From: Roseicyclus salinarum
GTDB taxonomy: Bacteria; Pseudomonadota; Alphaproteobacteria; Rhodobacterales; Rhodobacteraceae
Reading direction: 5' to 3'
DNA length: 64,000 nucleotides
Assembly (NCBI RefSeq): GCF_029624655.1
Contig: NZ_JARRSA010000003.1
Location: forward strand, 62,001-126,000
The position numbers and the translations under genes were made by a program. Positions 44,332-53,509 of the stretch are shown here, one piece after another. Under the pieces are notes generated by a model. It did not search any database, was not told where the DNA came from, and saw nothing but the letters and a program-made list of their open reading frames with translations. Positions within the stretch are counted from its first letter, which is position 1, and each line of letters starts with the position of its first letter.

Positions 44332-44568
44332 TCAGCGCGCGAGGCAGAGCCTGATCGGGCCCCGCGTTCGCACCGCATCCACGCGCCGGCCCCCTTGCGT
44401 GGCCGCCAGCGGAAGCGAAGCGGCGACGCGGCGGATCGCGGGCATCAGGGGGCGCCAGTCGTCCGACAACGCCCGCGCCGCCTCGGAGGGGCAGAAGCTT
44501 TTGCTCACGCCCCTCCGCTCGGCCATGTCCATCAGGACCTCGGCGATCCGCGCGTCGTCCGGGATCAC
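44332..44568 (-). CDS. DUF3253 family protein
   Basis: 78 residues from a GTG that overlaps the stop of the GST gene (GTGA), so translationally coupled to it. The DUF3253 pattern is clear: VLMDMAERRGVSKSFCPSEAARALSDDW, then PLMPAIRRVAASLPLAATQGGRRVD and RGPIRLCL. It folds as a small winged-helix-like protein of unknown role. It is cytoplasmic with two Cys. It commonly appears in Rhodobacteraceae as a lone gene or behind other small genes. Confidence 0.85.
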   Translation of the reverse strand: MIPDDARIAEVLMDMAERRGVSKSFCPSEAARALSDDWRPLMPAIRRVAASLPLAATQGGRRVDAVRTRGPIRLCLAR

Positions 44569-45434
44569 TCGGCCGCCTGCACCTTGTCCTGCGTCTTCGT
44601 CTCGAAGTCGCTCGCGTCGTGGCGTTCCCACAGCTGATTGGCCGGGTCGCCATAGGTGCGGTTGACCATGCGCCCGCGCTTCACGGCGGGCCGGTCGAAG
44701 AACCGCTCGGCCCAGGCGATGACGTTGGTGTATTCATGCACGGACAGGAACTCGCCCGCGTTGTAGCCCTCGCCCATCACCATGCGGCCATACCATGGAC
44801 AGATCGCGATGTCGGCGATCGTCATCTCGTCGCCCACCATCCATGTCCGCCCCTCGAGATGCCGGTTCAGCACGTCGAGCTGGCGCTTGGTCTCCATCGC
44901 GAAGCGGTTGATCGGGTATTCCATCTTCTCGGGGGCGTAGGCGTAGAAATGGCCGAAGCCGCCGCCGAGATAGGGCGCGGCGCCCATCTGCCACATCAGC
45001 CATGACAGAAGCTCGGGCCGGTCCCCGGGGCGGCCGAGGAACGCGCCGAACTTCTCGGCGAGGTGCAGCAGGATCGCGCCCGATTCGAACACCCGGACCT
45101 GCCGGTCGCCGCTACGGTCCAGAAGGGCGGGGATCTTGGAGTTGGGGTTGAGCTTCACGAAGCCCGATCCGAACTGGTCGCCGTCCGCGATCCGTATCAG
45201 CCACGCGTCGTATTCCGCGTCGTGGCCTGCGGCGAGCAGCTCTTCGAACATCACCGTGACCTTCACGCCGTTCGGCGTCGCGAGGCTGTAGAGCTGGAAG
45301 GGATGCCGACCCACCGGCAGCTCCTTCTCGTGCGTCGGCCCGGCGATGGGGCGATTGAGGCTGCCCCAGGTGCCCCCCTCGTCCTTCTCCCACGTCCAGA
45401 CCCTGGGGGGCGTGTAGTCACCGTTTCCGCTCAT
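44565..45434 (-). CDS. yghU: Glutathione S-transferase family, YghU type
   Basis: 289 residues. It carries the YghU head with PPRVWTWEKDEGG and KELPVGRHPFQLYSLATPNGVKV (family extension before the GST fold). A thioredoxin-like domain (about 48-130, LNPNSKIPALLD, VFESGAILLHLAEK) follows, then an all-helical domain (about 140-270). YghU-type proteins bind two glutathiones and act as disulfide-bond reductases or peroxidases in the cytoplasm. Length matches E. coli YghU (288). The DUF3253 gene is coupled behind it. Confidence 0.92.
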   Translation of the reverse strand: MSGNGDYTPPRVWTWEKDEGGTWGSLNRPIAGPTHEKELPVGRHPFQLYSLATPNGVKVTVMFEELLAAGHDAEYDAWLIRIADGDQFGSGFVKLNPNSKIPALLDRSGDRQVRVFESGAILLHLAEKFGAFLGRPGDRPELLSWLMWQMGAAPYLGGGFGHFYAYAPEKMEYPINRFAMETKRQLDVLNRHLEGRTWMVGDEMTIADIAICPWYGRMVMGEGYNAGEFLSVHEYTNVIAWAERFFDRPAVKRGRMVNRTYGDPANQLWERHDASDFETKTQDKVQAAE

Positions 45435-45564
45435 GACGATACTCCGTTCTGTCCGCTTGGCCTTTCACCTAGGGCGCCGCCCGGCAAATCCCAAGGCGGC
45501 GCACCTGTTCGCCAGCGCACAGGGCAGGGGCCGTGGGCACACCCGCCCCGGCCTGCCGCGCCGG

Positions 45565-46632
45565 TCAGACCCCGATCACGGCGCCCGCAAGCGCGATCCA
45601 GAGCGGGATCGACAGGATCGCCACGGGCGTTCCCAGGCCCGTCGAGGTCCCCACATAGGCCGAGGGGTTCGCCTCGGGCAGGGCGCCGCGCAGGGTGGGC
45701 GGGCCCGAGATGTCCGAGCTCGACGCCGCCATCACCGACAGCAGGACCACGCCGCCCGCGGAGAAGCCGGTGAGGTGATGGGCCACCATCCCCGCGCCGA
45801 AGCCGATCAGCCCGTGCACCAGCGGCGCCGCGATGCCGTAGAGGACATAGGCGTGGGCGACCTTCCGCAGCTCGGACAGCCGCTGCCATGCCTCGATGCC
45901 CATCACCAGCATCAGGACGGACAGAAGCCCCCGGAACAGCGGTTCGTAGAAGCCCGCGTAGACGCTTTCGGGCCGTCCGAGTATGCCGATGGCAAGCCCG
46001 AGAAGCAGCGCCGAGATCGCCGGGCTGCGCGCAGTGTCCACGAGGATCGTCTTCACGAGGTCCCCGTCGAGGCCGCCGCCGCCCGCGTCCCGCCCGCCGC
46101 CAAGCGTCATCGTCGCGGCGCCGCCGCCCTGGACGGTCCTGGCGGCCCTGCGCTCGGCCGACATCCGCGCGAGCACGATCGCGGTGACGAGCGCGGCGAT
46201 GTCCATGAACGGGTAGAGCGCGCCGATGAACCCCTCGTATGCGATCCCCTCGGCGTCGAGCATCGCCATGCCGGCCGCCAGCGTCGAGGCCGAGACGGCG
46301 CCGAAAAGGCCCGCTGTGGCCATGCCGTCCATCTCCGACACCCCGCGCCACCGCGCCAGCGTCGCCCGCCCGCCGAGGACGATGACCACGCCCACGATCG
46401 CGGCGAGGACGGCGGGCACGGCCAGCGCGGCGAGGTCGGCCTCGCGCACCGAGATGCCGGCGCCGAGGCCGACCTTCAGGAGAAGAAGCATGACGATGAA
46501 CTTGTAGACCGGCTCGGGCACCTCGATCCGGCTGCCGAGCGCGGCCAGCATCATGCCCCCGATCAGGAAGGCCAGCGTCGGTTTCTGAAGCTGGGCCACG
46601 ATCGTCGTGGCGATTTCGGTCGCGAATTCCAT
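45565..46632 (-). CDS. sbtA: SbtA-type Na+-dependent bicarbonate permease
   Basis: 355 residues in two five-helix repeats. The first has GLFGAVSASTLAAGMAML and the second ASSSDISGPPTLRGALPE with NPSAYVGTSTGLGTPVAI, the signature of the SbtA (DUF897) family. Between them is a cytoplasmic loop (about 160-190). SbtA imports HCO3- with Na+ in cyanobacteria and many heterotrophs. No sbtB (PII-like) gene is adjacent. The upstream region (46633-46740) is AT-rich with an inverted repeat, so the gene is probably under its own control. Confidence 0.9.
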   Translation of the reverse strand: MEFATEIATTIVAQLQKPTLAFLIGGMMLAALGSRIEVPEPVYKFIVMLLLLKVGLGAGISVREADLAALAVPAVLAAIVGVVIVLGGRATLARWRGVSEMDGMATAGLFGAVSASTLAAGMAMLDAEGIAYEGFIGALYPFMDIAALVTAIVLARMSAERRAARTVQGGGAATMTLGGGRDAGGGGLDGDLVKTILVDTARSPAISALLLGLAIGILGRPESVYAGFYEPLFRGLLSVLMLVMGIEAWQRLSELRKVAHAYVLYGIAAPLVHGLIGFGAGMVAHHLTGFSAGGVVLLSVMAASSSDISGPPTLRGALPEANPSAYVGTSTGLGTPVAILSIPLWIALAGAVIGV

Positions 46633-46712
46633 GGCGCGCGCTCCTCTGGCTGCTCTGCCGGAGGATCTGGCTTATCTGTGGACCGAAGAAAAATAGAAGT
46701 TTTGCAGGTTTT

Positions 46713-46731
46713 CGTTCCTTTAAACAGAACG
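46713..46731. promoter_or_regulatory. Inverted repeat upstream of sbtA
   Basis: CGTTC-N9-GAACG with TTTAAA at its core lies about 90 bp upstream of the sbtA start, in the only AT-rich stretch nearby. It is a plausible operator for a regulator such as a LysR type. No LysR gene is adjacent. Confidence 0.35.
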
Positions 46732-46760
46732 TCTCTTGACCTCGGCGCGGGCCGTCGCGC

Positions 46761-46781
46761 GCCCGCCCGAACGGGGCGGGC
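46761..46781. terminator. Hairpin after ileS
   Basis: The perfect 8-bp stem GCCCGCCC/GGGCGGGC has a 5-base loop and lies 39 bp beyond the ileS stop. No T tract follows on the minus strand, so it is either Rho-dependent or partial. Confidence 0.4.
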
Positions 46782-46819
46782 GAGGCGCGCGCGCCGATCG
46801 CCGGCGCGCGCCTTGTCGT

Positions 46820-49744
46820 TCAGCCGTCAAGCGCCTCGTCGCAGCGCTTGCAGACGCCGGGATGCGCATGGCTTCCCACGTCGGGCAGGATCTTCCAGCA
46901 GCGCTGGCACTTCTCGCCATCCGCGCGATGGAATACCATTCCTATGCCCGGATCGTCGAGGCGGAAGGCGTCGTCCTGCGGCTCGCCCTCCATGATGGTG
47001 AGGTCCGAGGTGATGCAGATGTCGTCCATCGCGACACCCTTGAGGATCTCCGCCAGTTCGGGGTCCGCGACCTGCAGGAGCGGTGCCGCCTCGAGCGAGG
47101 CGCCGATGACCTTTTCGCGACGCTGGACCTCCAGCGCCGCGGTCACGACGCGCCGGGCCGTGCGAACCCGCGCCCATTTCGCCGCCAGCGCCTCGTCGCG
47201 CCATTCCGCGGGCGTCTGGGGGATGTCCTGAAGATGGACGGAGGACGCATCGCCGGGAAACCGCTCCAGCCAGACCTCTTCCATCGTGAAGACGAGGATC
47301 GGCGCAAGCCATGTCGTCAGCCGGTGGAACAGAAGGTCGAGCACGGTGCGCGCCGCGCGCCTCCGGGCCGTGTCGCCGTCGCAATAGAGCACGTCCTTGC
47401 GCACGTCGAAGTAGAAGGCCGACAGGTCCGTGGTCGCGAACTGGAACACGGCCTGGAACACGCCCTGGAAATCGAAGGTGCGGTAGCCCTCGCGCACATG
47501 CGCGTCCAGCTCGGCGAGGCGATGCAGGACCCAGCGTTCCAGCTCGGGCATCTCCGCAGGCTCGACCCGGTCGGCCTCGGTGAAGTCCGACAGCGACCCC
47601 AGCATGAAGCGCATCGTGTTGCGCAGACGGCGGTAGCTGTCGGCGGTGCCCTTCAGGATCTCGGGACCGATCCGCTGGTCGGCGGTATAATCCGCCTGCG
47701 CCACCCACAGCCGCAGGATGTCCGCGCCATACTGGTCCACGACCTCCTGGGGGACGACCGTGTTGCCGATCGACTTGGACATCTTCATGCCCTTCTCGTC
47801 GAGCGTGAAGCCGTGCGTCACCACGTTGCGGTAGGGTGCCCGCCCGATGGTCCCGCAGGCCTGCAGGAGAGACGAGTGGAACCAGCCGCGATGCTGGTCG
47901 GTGCCTTCCATGTAGACATCCGCGATGCCGTCCTCGGTGCCGTCGGGGCGGTCCCGCAGGACGAAGGCGTGGGTCGATCCGCTATCGAACCAGACGTCGA
48001 GGATGTCGAAGACCTGCTCGTAGGCCTCGGGGTCGTGGTCGTTTGCGAGGAACCGCGCCTTGGCGCCTTGCTTGTACCACGCATCCGCGCCCTCGGCCTC
48101 GAAGGCCTCGAGGATGCGTGCGTTGACGGCGGGGTCGCGCAGGAGGAAGTCCGCGTCGCCCGGCTTCGCGCCGATCTTCACGAAGCAGGTGAGGGGCACG
48201 CCCCACGCGCGCTGGCGCGACAGCACCCAGTCGGGCCGCGTCTCCATCATCGAGCGCAGGCGGTTCTGGCCGGAGACGGGCGTGAACTTCACCAGTTCGT
48301 TGATCGACTTGAGCGCGCGCTCGCGGATCGTGCGCCCGTGCGCGTCCTGCCCGTCGCCGAGGGGGACGTCGATCGCCGCGAACCATTGCGGGCGGTTCAG
48401 GCGGATCACCGGGGCCTTCGAGCGCCAGGAATGCGCGTCGGAGATGGTGATGCGGCGGCGCGCCAGCAGCTCGCCAAGCTCGACCAGCTTGTCGATCACC
48501 GCCTTGTTGGCGTTTCCGGGCTTGCCGTTCTCGCGGATGATCCGCTCGCCCGCGAAGAAGGGCAGGCCCTCGCGGAAGGACGAGTCGTCGAGGATGTTGT
48601 GGGTCATCGGCAGGCCGTGCTTGCGCCCGATCTCGTAGTCGTCGTCGCCGTGGGACGGCGCGGTGTGGACGAAGCCCGTGCCCGCGTCGTCGGTGACGTG
48701 ATCGCCCGGGAAGAGCGGCACGTCGTAGTCCCACTCGGCCCCTGCGCCCTCGGCGCCGCGAAGAGGATGGGCGCAGGTCAGCGCGGCAAGCTCGTCGGGC
48801 GTCACGTCGCGAAGGCGGCGGTACATCGACGGCTCCAGCCGCATCGCGCCGAACGCCTCGTCGGCCAGCGCGTCGGCGATGAGGTAGCGGTCGCCCTTCG
48901 CGGCCCAGCACTCGTCCGGCGTGTCCGTGACCTCGTAGAGACCGTAGGCGATGCCGGGGCCGAAGCAGATCGCGCGGTTCTGGGGCAGCGTCCACGGGGT
49001 GGTCGTCCAGATGACGACCCTGGCGTCTTCCAAGTCGCCGGATGCGCCCGCGACCACATCGAACGGCACCCACACGGCGTCGGTCTGCCGGTCGTGGTAT
49101 TCCACCTCCGCCTCGGCGAGCGCGGTCTTCTCGACCGGCGACCACATCACCGGCTTCGAGCCCTGGTAGAGCGAGCCGTTCATGAGGAACTTCATGAATT
49201 CCTCGGCGATCACCCGCTCGGCGTGGAAGTCCATCGTGAGGTAGGGATCGGCCCAGTTGCCGGTGATGCCGAGGCGCTTGAACTCCTCGCGCTGGACGTC
49301 GATCCAGTGCTCGGCGAAGCGGCGGCATTCCTGGCGGAACTCGACGACGTCGACGGCGTCCTTGTCCTGCCCCTTCTCGCGATACTGCTGCTCGATCTTC
49401 CACTCGATCGGCAGGCCGTGGCAGTCCCAGCCGGGAACGTAGCGCGCGTCATGGCCCATCATCTGGTGCGAGCGCACGATGATGTCCTTGATCGTCTTGT
49501 TCAGCGCATGGCCGATGTGGAGGTTGCCGTTCGCATAGGGAGGGCCGTCATGCAGCGTGAAGGGCGCCCTGGCCTTTTCGGCCGCGCCGGCCTTCTCGCG
49601 CAGGCGGTCGTAGACGCCGATCTCCTCCCAGCGGGCGAGCCACTCGGGCTCGCGCTTGGGCAGGCCCGCGCGCATCGGGAAGTCGGTCTTGGGAAGGTTC
49701 AGCGTGTCCTTGTAGTCCACGCTCGCGGTCTCGTCGGCGCACAT
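46820..49744 (-). CDS. ileS: Isoleucyl-tRNA synthetase
   Basis: 974 residues from ATG 49744 (GGGAGCACG upstream). HIGH is in PYANGNLHIGHALNK (76-79) and KMSKS near residue 653 (KGMKMSKSIGN). The editing domain, anticodon-binding domain and a C-terminal zinc finger with four Cys (CQRCWKI...CKRCDE) are present. It charges tRNA-Ile. The gene is single, with a promoter region of 193 bp upstream in which I cannot place boxes, and a hairpin after the stop. No unusual features. Confidence 0.98.
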   Translation of the reverse strand: MCADETASVDYKDTLNLPKTDFPMRAGLPKREPEWLARWEEIGVYDRLREKAGAAEKARAPFTLHDGPPYANGNLHIGHALNKTIKDIIVRSHQMMGHDARYVPGWDCHGLPIEWKIEQQYREKGQDKDAVDVVEFRQECRRFAEHWIDVQREEFKRLGITGNWADPYLTMDFHAERVIAEEFMKFLMNGSLYQGSKPVMWSPVEKTALAEAEVEYHDRQTDAVWVPFDVVAGASGDLEDARVVIWTTTPWTLPQNRAICFGPGIAYGLYEVTDTPDECWAAKGDRYLIADALADEAFGAMRLEPSMYRRLRDVTPDELAALTCAHPLRGAEGAGAEWDYDVPLFPGDHVTDDAGTGFVHTAPSHGDDDYEIGRKHGLPMTHNILDDSSFREGLPFFAGERIIRENGKPGNANKAVIDKLVELGELLARRRITISDAHSWRSKAPVIRLNRPQWFAAIDVPLGDGQDAHGRTIRERALKSINELVKFTPVSGQNRLRSMMETRPDWVLSRQRAWGVPLTCFVKIGAKPGDADFLLRDPAVNARILEAFEAEGADAWYKQGAKARFLANDHDPEAYEQVFDILDVWFDSGSTHAFVLRDRPDGTEDGIADVYMEGTDQHRGWFHSSLLQACGTIGRAPYRNVVTHGFTLDEKGMKMSKSIGNTVVPQEVVDQYGADILRLWVAQADYTADQRIGPEILKGTADSYRRLRNTMRFMLGSLSDFTEADRVEPAEMPELERWVLHRLAELDAHVREGYRTFDFQGVFQAVFQFATTDLSAFYFDVRKDVLYCDGDTARRRAARTVLDLLFHRLTTWLAPILVFTMEEVWLERFPGDASSVHLQDIPQTPAEWRDEALAAKWARVRTARRVVTAALEVQRREKVIGASLEAAPLLQVADPELAEILKGVAMDDICITSDLTIMEGEPQDDAFRLDDPGIGMVFHRADGEKCQRCWKILPDVGSHAHPGVCKRCDEALDG

Positions 49745-49937
49745 GGTTCGTGCTCCCTGGCTCGTCTCGTTGAATGCCCGTGTCGGGCGGGGGAATATCA
49801 GGGCGGTGCGAATGCTCAAGCACCTTGTCCCGGCGTCCGATGGATCAGGGCGCCGGGCAGATAATTCGAATGACGATGGCGAAGCTGCGCGTCATGGGGC
49901 GAGGGTATAGGCGCGGGGTGGCGCGGGGTAAAGGCCC

Positions 49938-50666
49938 TCAGACCGCGAAGAAGGTGCCCACGGCATAGGCCACGGCGGCCGCCGAACCGCCGATCGCCAG
50001 CGTCTCGAGGCCCGATCGCCACCATGCGCTGAGCGACCAGAGCGACTTGGCCGCGCCGATGAGGAAGAACGTCACCCCGGTCATGACCGCCGACAGGCGG
50101 AAGGCGTCCTGCACGCCGAACAGGAACGGCAGAAGCGGCACGAAGCCCGCGACGAGGAAGGCCGCGAAGGTGGCCAGCGCACCGCGCAGCGGGCTCGGCT
50201 CCAGCGGCGCGAGGCCGTATTCGTCGGTCAGCATCAGCCGCACAGCCGCCTCGCGTTTGACCGCGATCTGGTCCGTCGCCTCCTCCAGCACCGTGCCCTC
50301 GAGGCCCTTCTGGCGCAGGATCTCCCGGATCTCGCGCCGCTCGCCGTCCGGGTCCACGTCGAGGTGGCGCCGCTCCACCTCCGCCAGGCGCCGGGCGTCG
50401 TCGCGTTCGGCCTTGGTGCCGGAATAGTTGCTTGCGGCCATCGACAGGCCGTCGGCCAGCACGTTGGCGATGCCGAGCGCGAGCACGACGAAGGGCGACA
50501 GGCCCGCGCCAGCCACGCCCGCCACGATGGCGAAGGTCGTCACCGCCCCGTCGATCGCGCCGTAGACCGTGTCGCGCAGGTAGCCGTGGCCGTTGGGCGC
50601 GCCGATCCGCGCCTCGACCTCGGATTGGCTGTGCCCGTGCTCGGGCGTGGCTGGGGCGTCGTTCAT
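49938..50666 (-). CDS. VIT1/CCC1-family Fe/Mn transporter
   Basis: 242 residues. The N-terminus has a His-rich head (HGHSQSEVEAR). VIT1 features include GYLRDTVYGAIDGAVTTFAIVAG, GIANVLADGLSMAASNY and a charged metal-binding helix (about 85-130, AERDDARRLAEVERRHL). About five membrane helices are predicted. Members move Fe2+ or Mn2+ out of the cytosol. A near-consensus FNR-type site is 42 bp upstream of the start, so expression may respond to oxygen. Family assignment is clear; metal preference is not. Confidence 0.88.
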   Translation of the reverse strand: MNDAPATPEHGHSQSEVEARIGAPNGHGYLRDTVYGAIDGAVTTFAIVAGVAGAGLSPFVVLALGIANVLADGLSMAASNYSGTKAERDDARRLAEVERRHLDVDPDGERREIREILRQKGLEGTVLEEATDQIAVKREAAVRLMLTDEYGLAPLEPSPLRGALATFAAFLVAGFVPLLPFLFGVQDAFRLSAVMTGVTFFLIGAAKSLWSLSAWWRSGLETLAIGGSAAAVAYAVGTFFAV

Positions 50667-50701
50667 GGCGCGAGACTGCGCCGGATGGGCCGGTCTCCGC
50701 C

Positions 50702-50715
50702 TTGCGTCAGATCAA
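50702..50715. promoter_or_regulatory. Near-consensus FNR/FnrL-type site upstream of the VIT1 gene
   Basis: TTGCGTCAGATCAA matches TTGA-N6-TCAA at 7 of 8 positions and is centred 42 bp before the VIT1-type start codon. It is weaker than the uspA box. Confidence 0.35.
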
Positions 50716-50723
50716 GCGCGGGA

Positions 50724-51656
50724 TCACGCCGCCGGCGGCGCAGCGCGCGAGATCGCCCGCTCGCGCACCACGATGTAGAGGCCCGCGGCGATGGTCACGA
50801 CGATGCCCGCCGCCGCCAGCCCGTCGGGCAGGTCGCCGAAGACGGCGAAGCCCACGAGGGTGGCGATGGGGATCTCGAGATACTGCATCGGCGCGAGCGT
50901 TGCGGAGGGCGCGAAGCGCAGCGCCCAGGTCATCAGGAGATGCGCGGCCGATCCCGTGAGGCCGAGCGCCACGAAAAGCGCGATGTCCGCCCCCGAAGGC
51001 GCCACCCACCCCACGAGCGCCAGCTCTCCGCCGGCGGGCAGGAAGATCAGCGGCACGAGAATGGGCAGGGCCACGACCGACATCGCGCCCTGCAGCGCCA
51101 CGGGGTCGATCTCGCGCGCGATCTGGCGCGTCACCAGCATGAAGAGCGCGAAGATCACCGCGACGCCCAGAGGCAGGAGGGCGGGCAGCCCCACCTCGGC
51201 GAAGCTCGGCTGGACGACCATGAGCGTGCCCACGAAACCCACCGCGCAGGCGCCGAGACGGCGCGGCCCGACCTCCTCGCCGAGGTAGAACCAGCCCAGC
51301 AGAAGCATGATGAAGGGCATGACGAAAGCGATGGCCACGGCCTCGGCCAGCGGCAGGTAGCGCAGGGCCGCGAACATCAGGCCGATGCCCGCCATCTGCA
51401 GGAAGGTGCGGATCACGGTCAGCCGCGCGATGCGCGCGCTGGGGAACAGCGGCTGGCGCAGCCAGAGGGCCAGCGGCAGAAGCACGATCGCCTGCGTGGC
51501 GAAGCGCACGAGGATGAGCTGCATGAGCGGGTAGCCCTCGCCGAGTATCTTCGCCAGCGCGTCGGCGAAGGGCACCGTGGTGCAGAAGCCAAGCATCAGC
51601 ACGATCCCCAGAAGCGGGCGATCGACATGGATGCGGAGTGCGGCGGGGCGGCTCAT
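50724..51656 (-). CDS. DMT-family (EamA) transporter
   Basis: 310 residues with ten predicted membrane helices in two EamA repeats (about 12-145 and 155-290). Repeat ends are FVMPFIMLLLGWFYLGEEV and APMQYLEIPIATLVGFAVFGDLP, the usual EamA glutamate/aspartate-containing ends. Members export amino acids, nucleobases or other metabolites, so the substrate cannot be given. It is monocistronic, ending 58 bp upstream of the VIT1-type gene on the same strand. The start used is the ATG after the spurious in-frame leader. Confidence 0.88.
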   Translation of the reverse strand: MSRPAALRIHVDRPLLGIVLMLGFCTTVPFADALAKILGEGYPLMQLILVRFATQAIVLLPLALWLRQPLFPSARIARLTVIRTFLQMAGIGLMFAALRYLPLAEAVAIAFVMPFIMLLLGWFYLGEEVGPRRLGACAVGFVGTLMVVQPSFAEVGLPALLPLGVAVIFALFMLVTRQIAREIDPVALQGAMSVVALPILVPLIFLPAGGELALVGWVAPSGADIALFVALGLTGSAAHLLMTWALRFAPSATLAPMQYLEIPIATLVGFAVFGDLPDGLAAAGIVVTIAAGLYIVVRERAISRAAPPAA

Positions 51657-51734
51657 GGCGGATGCTGTCGCACGGATCACGGGCGATGTCAGGGGGAAAC
51701 GCGGCCGGAACGGACCCGGCGCGCGGCCCGCGCG

Positions 51735-52460
51735 TCAGGCCCGCGCGATCTCGGCCTCGGCCTCGGCCAGAAGCGCGTCGAGGTCGGGGTCGGGGATCGC
51801 CATCTCGTGCAGGTGTGAGACGACGTTGCGCAGATAGTCCGCGCTGGTGCCCAGAAACCCCTCGCCCGTCGCCAGGTAGCGGATCTGTTCGGCCCGCGTG
51901 ATCCCCGGCTCCATCATGGGATCGTCGTGGTCGGCGAGGAAGGTCAGCGCGGGGCCTTCCTGGCCGTCCGCGATCACCGGCACGAAGCGCGGCAGGTAGC
52001 CCGGCCCGATCATCTCGCGCCGGAACAGGATCTCGGTTTCGGCCTCGACCTTCGCGGCCTCGATGCGGAAGACGAGGCCGTCGCAGCCGTCGCCGTCGTC
52101 GAGCGCGGCCATGAGGCCCGGAGCGGCCTCCGTGCCGCGCCCGCCGTATCTGTCCACCAGAATGAACCGCCGCGCGTGATGCGGCGCGCGGGCGCGGCGC
52201 ACCTCGGCGAAGTCGAGCGCCGGATCCCAGATCAGCGACCCGTAGGCGAAGACCAGAAGGTCGCCCTCGTGGCCCGCCAGCGCCTCGGCCCGGATCGCCT
52301 CGCGCGTTTCGTCGGAATGGAAGGGAAACGTAATCGGAATGCCCCGCGCGGTCATGGTCTCGCAGACCTTCGCGGTGCTGATCGTGCGGAAGAACGAGGT
52401 CTCGAAGGGTTTGACCTTCTCGCGCAGGTTGGGGTGGTGCCGGAATGGATCAGGCCTCAT
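51735..52460 (-). CDS. ChaC-like gamma-glutamylcyclotransferase
   Basis: 241 residues. The ChaC motif LLVFAYGSLIWDPALDF (about 68-84) supplies the YGSL nucleotide/substrate loop. RYGGRGTEAAPGLMAALD and the conserved LFRREM follow. It would cleave glutathione or gamma-glutamyl peptides to give 5-oxoproline, linking to the oxoprolinase in the window only by chemistry, not position. An N-terminal leader of about 45 residues precedes the fold. The start overlaps the YcjF gene end by 11 bp, so they are likely co-transcribed. Confidence 0.88.
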   Translation of the reverse strand: MRPDPFRHHPNLREKVKPFETSFFRTISTAKVCETMTARGIPITFPFHSDETREAIRAEALAGHEGDLLVFAYGSLIWDPALDFAEVRRARAPHHARRFILVDRYGGRGTEAAPGLMAALDDGDGCDGLVFRIEAAKVEAETEILFRREMIGPGYLPRFVPVIADGQEGPALTFLADHDDPMMEPGITRAEQIRYLATGEGFLGTSADYLRNVVSHLHEMAIPDPDLDALLAEAEAEIARA

Positions 52461-53466
52461 CTACGTTCCTTCCGAAAAGCCCGGTCAGCGACCGGCGCAC
52501 GAGCGATGTCACGGAGGGCCGCCGTCCCGGTCCGAAGGGCAGCGGACGGCATACCTCCATGGCCGCCACGCCGACCCTCGCGGTCAGCGCGCCGTTCACG
52601 ATACCCTCGCCGAAGCGGCGGGACACCCGCGACAGGACGGAGCCGCCGGCGACCGAGCCGATCAGGTCGTCACCCACCGCCACCGCGCCCGTGGCGACGA
52701 GGTGCGTCATCACCGCGCGCGTCAGCCGCCATGCCCCCAGCGCGCCCGACCTGCCGCCGTAGATCTCGGCGATGCGGCGGATCATGCGCAGGTTCGCAGT
52801 CAGCGCCGCGATGACGTCCGCGAAGGCGAGCGGCACCAGCGCCGTGACCGTCGCCACCTGCCGCGCCGCCGCCTCGACCTCGCGCGTGGCCGCCCGGTCG
52901 AGCGGCGCGAGCAACCGCGCCTCGGTCAGCGCGAAGAGGCCCTCGGCGTCGAACAGCTCGTCGCGGCGCCGCGACAGCTCCTCCTGCGCCAGCCGCAGCT
53001 CGGGACGCTCCCGGTAGAGCGCGCCGATGCGCTCCACGACGCCGCGCGCGGCCCCGAGATCCTCGGCGCTCAGCGCGGCCTGCGCGTCGCGGTGGATGGC
53101 ATCGAGGCGGCCCAGCCGCGAAAACGCCGCCAGCTCCCGCAGCGCGACGGCCAGGAGCGTGACGAGAACCAGCCCGATCAGCCCCGTCGCGATCCAGCCA
53201 AGAACCGGGCGGGCGGCCAGAAGGCCCGTCGCGAAGTCCCACGCCGCGAGCGACAGAACGAACCCCAGAAGCGCCAGCAGCGCGCCCCAGAACCATCTCA
53301 CGAGGCCCGAGCCGCGCCGCTTGCGGCCAAGCGTGGCGACCACCTGCATGGCGTGGCCCTCGGGCCCGGGACCACGGTCGTCCACGGGCGGCGCGGCGGA
53401 GGGCGACGGCCCCTCGTCCGCCGCCTCGTCTATCTCGATCAGGACGGGTCCCTTGCGGCCGCTCAT
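52450..53466 (-). CDS. ycjF: YcjF family (TIGR01620) inner-membrane protein
   Basis: 338 residues. A disordered acidic head (about 1-35) is followed by two membrane helices (about 56-75 and 85-108) and the DUF697-like cytoplasmic domain (about 185-335, LVPLAFADVIAALTANLRMIRRIAEIYGG). YcjF commonly follows YcjX in phage-shock or stress operons, and the two likely work together. It lies 43 bp after the ycjX stop. The function of the family is poorly known, possibly linked to membrane stress. Confidence 0.88.
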   Translation of the reverse strand: MSGRKGPVLIEIDEAADEGPSPSAAPPVDDRGPGPEGHAMQVVATLGRKRRGSGLVRWFWGALLALLGFVLSLAAWDFATGLLAARPVLGWIATGLIGLVLVTLLAVALRELAAFSRLGRLDAIHRDAQAALSAEDLGAARGVVERIGALYRERPELRLAQEELSRRRDELFDAEGLFALTEARLLAPLDRAATREVEAAARQVATVTALVPLAFADVIAALTANLRMIRRIAEIYGGRSGALGAWRLTRAVMTHLVATGAVAVGDDLIGSVAGGSVLSRVSRRFGEGIVNGALTARVGVAAMEVCRPLPFGPGRRPSVTSLVRRSLTGLFGRNVDEA

Positions 53467-53509
53467 GGCCGCCTCCCGCGCGCGCCGCGCGTCATGGCGC
53501 CGAGGACCG

